NCBI RefSeq assembly: GCF_000733295.1
Contig: NZ_JPMI01000240.1
Span: forward strand, 62,001-126,000
Direction: 5' to 3'
Length of the DNA stretch: 64,000 nt
Origin: Archangium violaceum Cb vi76
Lineage (GTDB): Bacteria; Myxococcota; Myxococcia; Myxococcales; Myxococcaceae
The notes under the pieces were generated by a model. The model was not told the DNA's origin. It saw nothing but the letters and a program-made list of their open reading frames with translations, and ran no database searches. This document shows positions 50,762 to 61,796 of the stretch, piece by piece. Both the position numbers and the translations under genes were made by a program. Position 1 is the stretch's first letter, and each line of letters starts with the position of its first letter.

Positions 50762-50780
50762 GGAGGGGGATCCTCCATGC
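50758..50780 (-). promoter_or_regulatory. 9-bp hairpin pairing the GST start codon with its Shine-Dalgarno
   Basis: GCATGGAGG (50758-50766) and CCTCCATGC (50772-50780) with a 5-nt loop. Read on the minus strand this is GCATGGAGG-ATCCC-CCTCCATGC, where GGAGG is the ribosome site and the last ATG is the start codon. If formed, it would block initiation. Confidence 0.5.
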
Positions 50781-50809
50781 CAGGGTCCGCTCCGTCCAGA
50801 ACCCGTCGG

Positions 50810-52432
50810 TCAGCTGCGCAGGCCGGGGGCCTCGTGGCCGGTGCGGGCCACGTACTCCGTGTAGCCGCCGCCGTACTGGTGGATGCCCTCGGGCGTCAGC
50901 TCCAGCACCCGGTTGGACAGCGCGCCGAGGAAGTGCCGGTCGTGGCTCACGAAGAGCATGGTGCCCTCGTAGTTGGCCAGCGCGGCGATCAGCATCTGCT
51001 TCGTCGCCATGTCCAGGTGGTTGGTGGGCTCGTCGAGGATCAGGAAGTTGGGCGGATCGTAGAGCATCTGCGCCAGCACCAGCCGCGCCTTCTCGCCTCC
51101 GGAGAGCACCTTGCACTTCTTCTCGATTTCATCGCCCGAGAAGCCGAAGCACCCGGCCAGCGCGCGCAGTGAGCCCTGCGAGGCCCGGGGGAACCTGTCC
51201 ACCAGCGAGTCGAACACCGTCTGGTCCGGCTTGAGCAGCTCCATGGCGTGCTGCGCGAAGTAGCCCATCTTCACGCTGCCGCCGACGCTCACCGCGCCGT
51301 CGTCCGGCTTCGACTCACCGGCGATCAGCTTGAGCAGGGTGGACTTGCCCGCGCCGTTCACGCCCATCACGCACCAGCGCTCGCCGCGCCGCACGAGGAA
51401 GTCCAGCCCGTTGTAGATGCGGCGCTTGCCGTAGCCCTTCACCACCCGCTCCAGCTTCGCCACGTCGTCGCCCGAGCGCGGCGCCTGCTGGAACTCGAAC
51501 ACCAGCGTCTGCCGGCGCTTGGGCGGCTCCACCTTCTCGATCTTCTCCAGCTTCTTCACCCGGCTCTGCACCTGGGCCGCGTGCGAGGCGCGCGCCTTGA
51601 AGCGCTCGATGAACTTCAGCTCCTTGGCGAGCATCGCCTGCTGGCGCTCGTACTGCGCCTGCTGGTGCTTCTCGTTGAGCGCCCGCTGCTGCTCGTAGAA
51701 CTCGTAGTTGCCCGAGTACGTCGTCAGCTCGCCGCCGTCGATCTCGATGATCTTCGTCACGATGCGGTTCATGAACTCGCGATCGTGGCTCGTCATCAGC
51801 ACCGCGCCCTCGAACCCCTTGAGGAAGTTCTCCAGCCAGATGAGCGACTCGATGTCGAGGTGGTTGCTGGGCTCGTCCAGCAGCATCACGTCCGGGCTCA
51901 TCAGGAGGATGCGGGCCAGCGCCACGCGCATCTTCCATCCGCCGGACAGGGCACCCACGTCCCCGTCCATCATCTCCTCGGAGAAGCCGAGGCCCGCGAG
52001 GATCTCCCGCGCCCGGCCCTCCAGCGCGTAGCCGCCCAGCTCCTCGTAGCGGCCCTGCACCACGCCGAAGCGCTCCACGAGCTTGTCCATCTCGTCCATG
52101 CGCTCGGGGTCCGCCATGGCCGCCTCGAGCTGCTTGAGCTCGGCCGCCACCTCGGACACCGGACCCGCGCCGTCCATCACCGCCGCCACCGCGCTCTGCC
52201 CGGACATCTCGCCCACGTCCTGGTCGAAGTAGCCGACCGTGACGCCGCGATCCACGGACACCTGCCCCTCGTCCGGGTGCTCCCGCTGGACCACCATCCG
52301 GAACAGGGTGGATTTGCCCGCTCCGTTCGGGCCCACCAGGCCCACCTTCTCGCCCTTGTTGAGCTGCGCAGACGCCTCCACGAAGAGGATCTGCTGTCCG
52401 TGCTGCTTGCCGATGTTGTCGAGACGAATCAT
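50810..52432 (-). CDS. ABC-F family ATP-binding protein
   Basis: 540 aa with two ABC cassettes and no membrane domain. Cassette 1: GPNGAGKST, signature LSGGWKMRV, LLDEPSNHLD, TSHD. Cassette 2: GVNGAGKST, LSGGEKARL, LDEPTNHLD, VSHD. The inter-cassette linker is helical and charged (YEFYEQQRALNEKHQQAQYE...), the part that reaches into the ribosomal E site in EttA-like proteins. ABC-F proteins modulate stalled ribosomes. It lies 6 nt downstream of the Uup-like gene, same strand, so the two are probably co-transcribed. It most resembles the YbiT branch; I do not assign a symbol. Confidence 0.92.
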   Translation of the reverse strand: MIRLDNIGKQHGQQILFVEASAQLNKGEKVGLVGPNGAGKSTLFRMVVQREHPDEGQVSVDRGVTVGYFDQDVGEMSGQSAVAAVMDGAGPVSEVAAELKQLEAAMADPERMDEMDKLVERFGVVQGRYEELGGYALEGRAREILAGLGFSEEMMDGDVGALSGGWKMRVALARILLMSPDVMLLDEPSNHLDIESLIWLENFLKGFEGAVLMTSHDREFMNRIVTKIIEIDGGELTTYSGNYEFYEQQRALNEKHQQAQYERQQAMLAKELKFIERFKARASHAAQVQSRVKKLEKIEKVEPPKRRQTLVFEFQQAPRSGDDVAKLERVVKGYGKRRIYNGLDFLVRRGERWCVMGVNGAGKSTLLKLIAGESKPDDGAVSVGGSVKMGYFAQHAMELLKPDQTVFDSLVDRFPRASQGSLRALAGCFGFSGDEIEKKCKVLSGGEKARLVLAQMLYDPPNFLILDEPTNHLDMATKQMLIAALANYEGTMLFVSHDRHFLGALSNRVLELTPEGIHQYGGGYTEYVARTGHEAPGLRS

Positions 52433-52438
52433 GGGACT

Positions 52439-54364
52439 TCAGGCTCCGGTAACCAGGTTCTGCAATTCCTGCCAGCGCGTGTAGAGGCGTTCGACTTCCG
52501 CCGTCGTCACGTCCAGCTCCTTCTGCACGTCGGCCGCCTTCGTGCCGCTGGAGTAGATGGTGGGATCCACGAGCTTCGCTTCCAGCTCCGCCTTGCGTGT
52601 CTCCGCGGCCTCGATGGCCGCCTCCATCCCATCCAGCTCGCGCTGCTCCTTGTACGAGAGCTTGCCCGGCTTGCGCGCCTGCTTCGGCTCGGCCACGGGG
52701 GCGGGTTCGGCCTTCTTCGCCACGGAGGCAGGGGCGGCCGCGGCGCGGGCCTGGGCCTGCTCCTTGAGCCGCCGGTACATGGCGAAGTTGCCCTCGTAGC
52801 GCACCACCTTGCCGTCGCCCTCGAAGGCGAGGATGGAGGTGGCCACCTTGTCGAGGAAGTACCGGTCGTGCGTCACCAGCAACACGCTGCCGGTGAAGTT
52901 GAGCAGCAGCCCCTCGAGGATGTTCAGCGTGACGATGTCCAGGTCGTTCGTCGGCTCGTCCAGCACGAGGACGTTGGCGCCCTCCAGGAAGAGCCTCGCG
53001 AGCAGCAGGCGGTTGCGCTCGCCACCCGACAGCGCCTTCACCTTCATGCGCTGCATGGGCACGGGGAAGAGCAGGTCATCCAGGTAGTCGCGCAGCGCCA
53101 CCCGCTGATCTCCCAGCTCCACCCAGTCATCCCCGCGCGGCGAGGCCGCCTCGTACACCGTCTGCTCCGGATCCAACGAGGCCCGGGTCTGGTCGTAGTA
53201 GGCGACCTTCGTGTTCTTGCCGATGACCACCTTGCCGGAGTCCGGAGGCAGCTCGCCGAGCAGCACGCGCAGGAAGGTCGTCTTCCCCACGCCATTGGGC
53301 CCCACGAGGCCCACGCGCTCGCCGCGCTGGAGCAGCATGTTCACGCCCTCGAGGACGTTCCGCTCGCCGTAGGACTTGTGGACGCCCTCGGCCTCGATGA
53401 CGGTGTGGCCCAGCCGCGGCGCCTGCATCACCTGCAGCCCCGCCACCTTCGGCCGCTGGAAGCCCTTCTCCTCCATCAGCTTTCGCGCCCGCTCGATGCG
53501 CGCCTTGCTCTTGGTGCGCCGCGCCTCGGGGCCCTTGCGCAGCCATGCCACTTCCTGGGCAATCCAGCGCTCGCGCTTGTGCTGGGCGATGGACGCGTTC
53601 TCCTGCGCCACCAGCTTCTGCTCCACGTACGCTTCGTAGTTGCCCGGGTAGGAGATGACGCCGCCTCCGGGCTGGATCTCCACGATGCGATCCACCAGCC
53701 CGTCCAGGAAGTAGCGGTCGTGCGTCACCAGCAGCAGCGAGCCGGGCAGCTTGTCCAGCTCCTCCTCGAGCCAGTCCACCGTGTCCGCGTCCAGGTGGTT
53801 GGTGGGCTCGTCCAGCATCAGCATGTCCGGCCGTGTCAGCAGCGCGCGGGCGATGGCCACGCGCTTGCGCAGACCGCCGGACAGCTCGGCCACGGGCCGG
53901 TCCCAGTCCTTCACGCCGAGCCGGTCCAGCAGCGTCTTGGCGTGGTGCTCCGTGTCCCAGCCGCCCAGTTGCTCGATCTTGTCCGACAGCGCCGAGAGCT
54001 GCTCCATGAGCTTGCCCTGGGTGTCGGCGGGGGTGGACTCCATGCGGCGGATGAGTTCGGCGTGGGTGGCCAGCGCGTCCTTGAGGGGCCCCTGGGCCAC
54101 GCTCAGCTCCGAGGCCACCGTGGCGCCTGGAGCGAACTCGGGCTCCTGCGGCAGGTAGGTGACGCGAGCGCCCCGGCGCAGTTGCAGCTCCCCCGCGTCC
54201 GCGCGCGCCACCCCCGCCAATATCTTCATCAGCGAGGACTTGCCGGAGCCGTTCACTCCCACCAGGCCCACGCGCTCACCTTCCTCGATGGTGAGCGTCA
54301 GGCCCTGGAAGACGGTACGGCTGCCGAAGGACAGTTGGACGTCGGCGGCGCGGAGCAGGGTCAA
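52439..54364 (-). CDS. uup: ABC-F protein Uup-like
   Basis: 641 aa, two ABC cassettes (GVNGSGKSS / LSGGLRKRV / LDEPTNHLD and GPNGVGKTT / LSGGERNRL / LDEPTNDLD) plus the C-terminal domain that marks Uup: KLSYKEQRELDGMEAAIEAA followed by a coiled coil ending AEVERLYTRWQELQNLV. Uup binds DNA branch structures or ribosomes and limits precise excision of transposons in E. coli. The last gene before it (rhlE) is 46 nt upstream on the same strand. Confidence 0.92.
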   Translation of the reverse strand: MTLLRAADVQLSFGSRTVFQGLTLTIEEGERVGLVGVNGSGKSSLMKILAGVARADAGELQLRRGARVTYLPQEPEFAPGATVASELSVAQGPLKDALATHAELIRRMESTPADTQGKLMEQLSALSDKIEQLGGWDTEHHAKTLLDRLGVKDWDRPVAELSGGLRKRVAIARALLTRPDMLMLDEPTNHLDADTVDWLEEELDKLPGSLLLVTHDRYFLDGLVDRIVEIQPGGGVISYPGNYEAYVEQKLVAQENASIAQHKRERWIAQEVAWLRKGPEARRTKSKARIERARKLMEEKGFQRPKVAGLQVMQAPRLGHTVIEAEGVHKSYGERNVLEGVNMLLQRGERVGLVGPNGVGKTTFLRVLLGELPPDSGKVVIGKNTKVAYYDQTRASLDPEQTVYEAASPRGDDWVELGDQRVALRDYLDDLLFPVPMQRMKVKALSGGERNRLLLARLFLEGANVLVLDEPTNDLDIVTLNILEGLLLNFTGSVLLVTHDRYFLDKVATSILAFEGDGKVVRYEGNFAMYRRLKEQAQARAAAAPASVAKKAEPAPVAEPKQARKPGKLSYKEQRELDGMEAAIEAAETRKAELEAKLVDPTIYSSGTKAADVQKELDVTTAEVERLYTRWQELQNLVTGA

Positions 54365-54410
54365 GGGTTCCTCTTATCCGGTGTGCGGAGGTTCTCGTCG
54401 CGAGCGCTTC

Positions 54411-55874
54411 TTACAGCCACTTGGGCGCGCGAGGCCTCTGAGAAACGGCGGGCGGTGCCGCCGGGGCCGACGCCGAGGGGCGCTGGGCCTGCTGGGTGCC
54501 CGGACGGTCGCTCCGAGCCGGACGTGCCGACTCCGAGCTCCGCGAGCCTCCCGCGTTTCCACCCCGGCCACCACCCCGGCCGCCGCCGCCACCACCACCC
54601 CGGCGGCGTCCACCCCCGTCACGGCGCTCGCCGTCGCGGCGCTCGCCCCGCGGCTGCCCCTGCGGAGAACGGGTGTTCTGCTGTGCCCGGGCCGGAGCCG
54701 GCTCGAGCGCGCCCTCGGCGGGGGGCGGCAGGTTCGAGCGGTACGCCTGGGCCTCCATCACCGGCACGCGCCGGCGGATGGTGCGCTCGATGTCCTTCAG
54801 GTACGCGCGCTCCTCGGAGTCGCAGAAGGACAGGGCGATGCCCGCCGCGCCCGCGCGGCCCGTGCGGCCAATGCGGTGCACGTACGTCTCGGGCACGTTG
54901 GGCAGATCGAAGTTGATGACGTGGGTGATGCCGTCGATGTCGATGCCCCGCGCGGCGATGTCCGTGGCCACCAGCACCCGGCAGGTGCCGGACTTGAAGG
55001 CCGCCAGCGCCCGCTCGCGCGCGTTCTGGCTCTTGTTTCCGTGGATGGGCTCGGCGCCGATGCCCGCAGCCTCCAGCTGCTTGGCCACGCGGTTCGCCCC
55101 GTGCTTGGTGCGCGTGAAGACGAGCACGCGCTGGATGGCCTTGTCCGTCTGCAGCAGGTGCACCAGCAGCCCGCGCTTCTGCTCCTTCTCCACGAAGTAC
55201 AGGCGCTGGTCGATGGTCTCCGCCGTGGTGGCCACCGGCGCCACCTCCACCCGCACCGGGTTGGTCAGGATGCTGTTGGCCAGCCCCTGGATCTCCGGCG
55301 GCATGGTGGCCGAGAAGAACAGCGTCTGCCGCTTCTTGGGCAGCGCGGCGATCACTCGCTTCACGTCATGGATGAAGCCCATGTCCAGCATCCGGTCCGC
55401 CTCGTCGAGGACGAACACCTCGAGCGACTTGTAGGACACGAAGCCCTGCTGCATGAGGTCCAGCAGGCGGCCCGGGGTGGCCACGAGGATGTCCACGCCC
55501 TGCTTGAGGGCCTGCTCCTGGGCGTTCTGGCCCACGCCGCCGAAGATGACGGCGGAGGTGATGCCGGTGAAGCGCCCGTAGGCGCGGATGCTGTCACCAA
55601 TCTGCGCGGCCAGCTCCCGGGTGGGGCTGAGCACGAGCGCGCGGATGGGGCGGCCGCGGGCGGGCGGCGGAGGGCGGCCCACGGAGAGCCGCTGGAGGAT
55701 GGGCAGCGTGAACGCCGCCGTCTTGCCGGTACCCGTCTGCGCGCAGCCGAGCACGTCCTTGCCCTCCAATACGTGGGGGATGGCCTGCTGCTGGATGGGC
55801 GTGGGGGTGGTGTAGCCCTCGGCCTTCACGGCGCGCTGCAAGGGCTCGGCAAGCTTCAGGTCTTCGAAAGTCAT
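54411..55874 (-). CDS. rhlE: DEAD-box RNA helicase, RhlE type
   Basis: 487 aa from ATG 55874. Complete DEAD core: Q motif [90 protein letters not shown]. The C-terminal tail is low-complexity, rich in Gly/Arg (RGG-like, about 400-470), typical of RhlE and giving RNA binding. Unwinds structured RNA, often in ribosome assembly or cold adaptation. It lies downstream of fusA, separated by the terminator at 55937-55970, so it needs its own promoter. Confidence 0.92.
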   Translation of the reverse strand: MTFEDLKLAEPLQRAVKAEGYTTPTPIQQQAIPHVLEGKDVLGCAQTGTGKTAAFTLPILQRLSVGRPPPPARGRPIRALVLSPTRELAAQIGDSIRAYGRFTGITSAVIFGGVGQNAQEQALKQGVDILVATPGRLLDLMQQGFVSYKSLEVFVLDEADRMLDMGFIHDVKRVIAALPKKRQTLFFSATMPPEIQGLANSILTNPVRVEVAPVATTAETIDQRLYFVEKEQKRGLLVHLLQTDKAIQRVLVFTRTKHGANRVAKQLEAAGIGAEPIHGNKSQNARERALAAFKSGTCRVLVATDIAARGIDIDGITHVINFDLPNVPETYVHRIGRTGRAGAAGIALSFCDSEERAYLKDIERTIRRRVPVMEAQAYRSNLPPPAEGALEPAPARAQQNTRSPQGQPRGERRDGERRDGGGRRRGGGGGGGRGGGRGGNAGGSRSSESARPARSDRPGTQQAQRPSASAPAAPPAVSQRPRAPKWL

Positions 55875-55936
55875 GTGTTCTCGTGAGTGGGGATGGTCCC
55901 CGGGAGGCCCGCGACGCGAATCGCCAGCGGGCCCGA

Positions 55937-55970
55937 AAACAAAGAAGGCGCCCCCGGGGGAGGCGCCTTC
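55937..55970 (-). terminator. intrinsic terminator of the EF-G gene
   Basis: On the minus strand GAAGGCGCC (complement of 55962-55970) pairs with GGCGCCTTC (complement of 55944-55952), 9 perfect pairs with a C/G-rich 9-nt spacer that can extend the stem. TTTGTTTT (55936-55943) follows. It lies 40 nt after the EF-G stop codon. Confidence 0.85.
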
Positions 55971-56009
55971 CTTCAACAGCCTGGAAGTGTCAGGCCGTTC
56001 AGCGCGGAA

Positions 56010-58124
<2,115 letters not shown>

Positions 58125-58449
58125 GAGGGTCGGTCCTTCTGCTGATTGAAGTCCTGCGAGAACAGGGCAGGGGGCGCCCTTACTTCCCGCCGCTTGAAGT
58201 TTCCAGCCAAATCGGCATGGAGCCGGGGAGCCGTGTACTCCCTCTCAAGCCGGAGGGGAAGCCCCCCCGGTCGCTGGGCCGCTGGAGGAGCCCTGCCTAC
58301 ACCTGGGGTTACATAACTCCGGAGCGACCCAAAAGCTTCTGTCTCCCAGGCGGATTTCCGGAGAGGGGGGCGGGAAGCGGCGCCCGGACGGCTGTCCGGT
58401 GAGGTAGGAAGGGTGGACGGGGTCTGTTCCCCACCCGAGGAGGACGCAC
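58125..58449. other. 325-nt non-coding gap with the leader of the EF-G gene
   Basis: No open frame with support. It must hold the EF-G promoter (minus strand) and the promoter of the 58450 gene. A minus-strand TATGTA (around 58312) is AT-rich but has no matching -35. CCGGAC-GGCT-GTCCGG (58384-58399) is a short perfect hairpin. I see no RNA gene. Confidence 0.5.
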
Positions 58450-58773
58450 ATGGCGCAGCCCGCTGGTTTCGACAGGGATATCGGCTACCTGATGCCCTTC
58501 CTGGATCGGGTCGCCACGGCGGCCGACTCGCTCCCGGACGCCACGGCCCGCGAGGAGCTCAAGCGCCTCATGGCCGACGAGAAGGCGCGCTGGGCCCGCA
58601 TCCAGGAGCTGCTCGGCGGGGCCGCGGGGAAGGGGACGCCCGCGCCCGCCGCCGCGGCAAGGCGTGCACCCGCCAACGCGCCGGAGCTGGCCCGGTCCCG
58701 GGCCGATGAGGTCAACCGGGAGCAGCCGCGCCGGGCGGGGCTCACCGTGGGCAGCCTGAAGCGGCAGTCCTGA
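58450..58773 (+). CDS. hypothetical 107-aa protein
   Basis: ATG with GAGGAGGA 7 nt upstream, an excellent ribosome site, and codon use like its neighbours, so I take it as real. Residues 1-55 form likely helices (DIGYLMPFLDRVATAADSLP, REELKRLMADEKARWARIQE), followed by an Ala/Pro-rich linker and a basic tail (NREQPRRAGLTVGSLKRQS). No domain recognised, no signal peptide. Divergent from EF-G. Confidence 0.65.
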   Translation: MAQPAGFDRDIGYLMPFLDRVATAADSLPDATAREELKRLMADEKARWARIQELLGGAAGKGTPAPAAAARRAPANAPELARSRADEVNREQPRRAGLTVGSLKRQS

Positions 58774-58785
58774 GCCGGAGGCCCC

Positions 58786-59604
58786 TCACTCCTTATTGGT
58801 ACCGGGGGGATAGCGGAGGCCCTCGGTGACCTCGGCGTCGGTGAGGAGCCGGAAGGAGCCCTCGGGCACGTCCAGCTCCACGCCGCCCACGGCCTCGCGG
58901 TGCAGGGCGCGCACGGGCAGCCCCACCGCGCCCAGCATCCGCTTCACCTGGTGGTTGCGGCCCTCGGTGACGGTGACCTCCACGGTGTGCGCGTCGCGCA
59001 GCCGGACCTTCGCGGGCCGGGCGGGGCCGTCCTCCAACTGCACGCCGTGGCGCAACGGCTCCACCTTCTCCTCGTCCGCCTCGCTGAAGACGGTGGCCAC
59101 GTAGCGCTTGGTGAGGTGCGTGTCGGGGGACGTCGCGTGCGTCACCAGCTTGTCGTCATTGGTGAAGAGGAGCAGCCCGGTGGTGCCGCGGTCCAACCGC
59201 CCCACCGCGTGCCAGGTGAAGCCGGCCAGCTCCGGGGGCAGTTGGGGCAGGAGCACCTCATAGACGGTGCCCACCCCATGCTGGCCCACCGTGGAGGTGA
59301 GCAGCTCGGCGGGCTTGTGGAAGGCGAGGACGCGGGTGGGCGCCTCGAGGGACACGGGCTGTCCGTCCACGCGCACGGCGGCTCCAGGGGGAACGGGGGC
59401 GAGCGGCTGCTTCACCACCTTCCCATTCACGGAGACGCGGCCGGCCTTGATGGCGTCCTCGGCCTCACCCTGGGGCAGCACCCCGGCCCGGGCGAGCGCG
59501 CGGGCGAGCCAGTCCGGCTTGGCCTTGCCCTCCCAGCGCCCGGGGTGGGCGTGCTTGTTGGTGGAGGGAGGCGGGGCGCGTCGGGCGGGGGGCTTGCGAT
59601 TCAT
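58786..59604 (-). CDS. RNA pseudouridine synthase, Rsu/RluB/RluF family
   Basis: 272 aa from ATG 59604. N-terminal basic extension, then an S4 domain (LARALARAGVLPQGEAEDAI...GRVSVNGKVV), then the catalytic domain with GRLDRGTTGLLL carrying the active-site Asp, TKRYVATV and GRNHQVKRMLGAVGLPV. It isomerises uridine in rRNA (23S or 16S); which site cannot be said. Convergent with the 107-aa gene, which ends 12 nt before its stop codon. Confidence 0.9.
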   Translation of the reverse strand: MNRKPPARRAPPPSTNKHAHPGRWEGKAKPDWLARALARAGVLPQGEAEDAIKAGRVSVNGKVVKQPLAPVPPGAAVRVDGQPVSLEAPTRVLAFHKPAELLTSTVGQHGVGTVYEVLLPQLPPELAGFTWHAVGRLDRGTTGLLLFTNDDKLVTHATSPDTHLTKRYVATVFSEADEEKVEPLRHGVQLEDGPARPAKVRLRDAHTVEVTVTEGRNHQVKRMLGAVGLPVRALHREAVGGVELDVPEGSFRLLTDAEVTEGLRYPPGTNKE

Positions 59605-59632
59605 GGCTCGGGGCCACTGTAACGGCCGCGAG

Positions 59633-59854
59633 TCAAGGCCGCGAGGGCTCGTCGAAGGCGCCTCCCTCGGCGGAGCCGGGCGTGGGGCCAGGCTCGGCCT
59701 GGGGCATGCGGCGCTCCTCCTCGGTGCCCTCGGCGGCGTTGGGCGTGCGCTTGGGCCCGTTCTCCTTTTCGGTGGGGGCCTCCCGGTTGGGGACGTTGGG
59801 CGCGTCGTCTGGCCCGTCGCCGATGGACATCCGCTCGTAGGGCATGTGCCACAT
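59633..59854 (-). CDS. hypothetical 73-aa hydrophilic protein
   Basis: Real because of a strong ribosome site (GGAAGGAG, 6 nt before the ATG at 59854) and neighbour-like codon use. Sequence is disordered, rich in Pro, Glu, Asn and Gly (DDAPNVPNREAPTEKENGPK). No domain or membrane segment. It lies just upstream of the pseudouridine synthase gene, 28 nt apart, possibly in one transcript. Confidence 0.6.
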   Translation of the reverse strand: MWHMPYERMSIGDGPDDAPNVPNREAPTEKENGPKRTPNAAEGTEEERRMPQAEPGPTPGSAEGGAFDEPSRP

Positions 59855-60018
59855 GGTTGGCTCCTTCCAGGTTGGTATCTCCAGAGAAGGTAGGGACCTG
59901 GGGCGCGCCTCACTGGGGATGCTTCCAGGCCGCTCGCTGGAGGGGCGGGAGGAGGAGGGCGCTTGCGGCTGGAAGCCCGCTCGCTCAGTCTCGCGGCCCC
60001 TTCCCTGGAGGCTTCCTC

Positions 60019-61005
60019 GTGCGTTCCATCCTGTTGCTTGCCCTGCTCGCCATGCCCGCGCTCGCCGCGGAGCCGGCGCCCGTGCCCAAGCGGCCCGTGA
60101 ACACCTACTCCATCGTCGCGCGCGACCCGGAGACGGGTGAACTGGGCGTGGCGGTGCAATCCCACTGGTTCTCGGTGGGCGCGACGGTGCCCTGGGCCGA
60201 GGCGGGCGTGGGGGCGGTGGCCACCCAGTCCTTCGTGGATCCGTCCTACGGAAAGCTGGGGTTGGAGCTGATGCGCGCGGGTCGAAGTGCTCCCCAGTCG
60301 CTGGCGGGGCTGCTGGCGGCGGACTCGGCGAGCCAGGTGCGGCAGGTGGGGATGATCGACGCGCAGGGCCGGGTGGCGGCGCACACGGGGGAGAAGTGCG
60401 TCGCGGCGGCGGGCCACATCGTGGGGGAGAACTTCGCGGTGCAGGCGAACATGATGGAGAAGGACACGGTGTGGCCGGCGATGGCCAGGGCCTACCGGGA
60501 GGCGAAGGGGGACCTGGCCGAGCGGATGCTGGCGGCGCTCGAGGCGGCGGAGGCGCAGGGCGGTGACATCCGGGGCAAGCAGTCGGCGGCGCTCATCGTG
60601 GTGTCGGGGAAGGCCTCGGGTCGGCCGTGGGCGGACCGCAAGTTCGACCTGCGGGTGGATGACCACCCGGCCCCGCTGAAGGAGTTGCGACGGCTGGTGA
60701 CGCTGCAGCGGGCGTACAACTTCATGAACGAGGGAGACCTGGCCATCGAGCGCAACGACACGCAGGCGGCGCTGAAGGCCTACTCGGAGGCGGAGGCGTT
60801 GGCGCCGGGCAACGCGGAGATGGTGTTCTGGCACGCGGTGTCGCTCGTCAACGTGGGCAAGGTGGACGAGGCGGTGCCCCTGCTCCAGAAGACCTACAAG
60901 GCGGACCCGCGTTGGAAGGAGCTGCTCAAGCGGCTGCCGAAGTCGGGGCTGCTGCCGGAGGACCCGAAGCTGATGAAGAAGCTCCTGGGCCCCTCCACCA
61001 GGTGA
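60019..61005 (+). CDS. secreted DUF1028 protein with TPR repeats
   Basis: 328 aa from GTG 60019, GGAGG 7 nt upstream. Signal peptide RSILLLALLAMPALAAE, then DUF1028 (about 27-225), an Ntn-hydrolase-like fold: NTYSIVARDPETGELGVAVQ, VGAVATQSFVDPSYG, GKQSAALIVV. A C-terminal pair of TPR-type helices (AYNFMNEGDLAIERNDTQAA, MVFWHAVSLVNVGKVDEA) follows. DUF1028 proteins have unknown activity, usually secreted. The fusion with TPRs is known in other bacteria. Confidence 0.8.
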   Translation: MRSILLLALLAMPALAAEPAPVPKRPVNTYSIVARDPETGELGVAVQSHWFSVGATVPWAEAGVGAVATQSFVDPSYGKLGLELMRAGRSAPQSLAGLLAADSASQVRQVGMIDAQGRVAAHTGEKCVAAAGHIVGENFAVQANMMEKDTVWPAMARAYREAKGDLAERMLAALEAAEAQGGDIRGKQSAALIVVSGKASGRPWADRKFDLRVDDHPAPLKELRRLVTLQRAYNFMNEGDLAIERNDTQAALKAYSEAEALAPGNAEMVFWHAVSLVNVGKVDEAVPLLQKTYKADPRWKELLKRLPKSGLLPEDPKLMKKLLGPSTR

Positions 61006-61013
61006 CAGAGACT

Positions 61014-61034
61014 CCCTCTCCCTTTGGGAGAGGG
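61014..61034. terminator. 9-bp hairpin, dispersed repeat, between convergent genes
   Basis: CCCTCTCCC (61014-61022), TTT, GGGAGAGGG (61026-61034), followed by TTGGGGTGAGGG. This unit is a widespread short repeat in GC-rich proteobacteria, and here it lies 9 nt after the DUF1028 stop and 13 nt before the TrmJ stop, in the place of a bidirectional terminator. Confidence 0.7.
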
Positions 61035-61046
61035 TTGGGGTGAGGG

Positions 61047-61784
61047 TCATCCCCCCGAGTCACGTGCGCGCAGCCGTTTGGCCAGCGTGTGCAGGGCGGC
61101 GAGCCACAGCTTCGCCTCCTTGCGGGTGAGGCGGGAGCGGCGCAGAGGCGCGAACAAGTCCCGGAGCGCGGTGCGGCCCCGGGTCTGCTCGTCCACGAGG
61201 AACCCACCGGTCACGAGTGCGTCCTCCAGGGCGGACTCCACCCGTGCCAACTCGGTATCCGTGGCCGCGACGGGAAGCGGAGCGGCGGGAGGCGGCGAGG
61301 CGGCGAGCGTCGCCATGCGGATTTCATAGGCGTACAGCAGCACGGCCTGGGCGAGGTTGATGGAGGGCTGCTCGGGAGCGGTGGGCACGGCGGACAGGTC
61401 GTGGCAGCGCTCGACCTCGGCGTTGGTGAGCCCGCTGCGCTCATCGCCGAAGACGAGGGCCACGGGACCCTGGGCGGCACGCTGGACCATCTCCTCGGCC
61501 ACGGCGCGGGGGGAGAGCCGGCGCTTGCCTTCCACCTTGCGCGAGCTGGTGCCCACCACCCAGACACAGTCCGCCACGGCGGCGTCGAGCGTGTCCGCGC
61601 GGCCCGAGGCCTCCAGGACATCCTCGGCGTGGACGGCGAGCCGGCGGGCGGGGGCGAGATCCTCGGCCTCGGGGCGGATCCAGGTCCACTCGGACAGGCC
61701 GCAGTTCTTCATGGCCCGGGCGGCGGCACCCAGGTTCTCCGCGTTGCGCGGGCGTAGCAGCACCAGGCGGATGGGCAGGGGCAT
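61047..61784 (-). CDS. TrmJ-like SPOUT RNA methyltransferase
   Basis: 245 aa. SPOUT (SpoU/TrmH) fold: LVLLRPRNAENLGAAARAMKN at the start, VGTSSRKVEGKRRLSP, then the knot motifs ALVFGDERSGLTNAEVERC and SINLAQAVLLYAYEIRM. The C-terminal helical extension is typical of TrmJ, which makes 2'-O-methyl at tRNA position 32. rRNA methylation by a related enzyme cannot be excluded. Convergent with the DUF1028 gene. Confidence 0.9.
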   Translation of the reverse strand: MPLPIRLVLLRPRNAENLGAAARAMKNCGLSEWTWIRPEAEDLAPARRLAVHAEDVLEASGRADTLDAAVADCVWVVGTSSRKVEGKRRLSPRAVAEEMVQRAAQGPVALVFGDERSGLTNAEVERCHDLSAVPTAPEQPSINLAQAVLLYAYEIRMATLAASPPPAAPLPVAATDTELARVESALEDALVTGGFLVDEQTRGRTALRDLFAPLRRSRLTRKEAKLWLAALHTLAKRLRARDSGG

Positions 61785-61796
61785 GGGCCGCGCACC

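Noticed and set aside
58300-58320. TATGTA as -10 box for the EF-G gene
   Set aside because: No -35 at a proper distance; kept only as a note in the gap.
59605-61050. Upstream extension of the pseudouridine synthase frame through LTPTLSQRERE
   Set aside because: This peptide is the translation of the dispersed hairpin repeat. The real start is ATG 59604 with its S4 domain.
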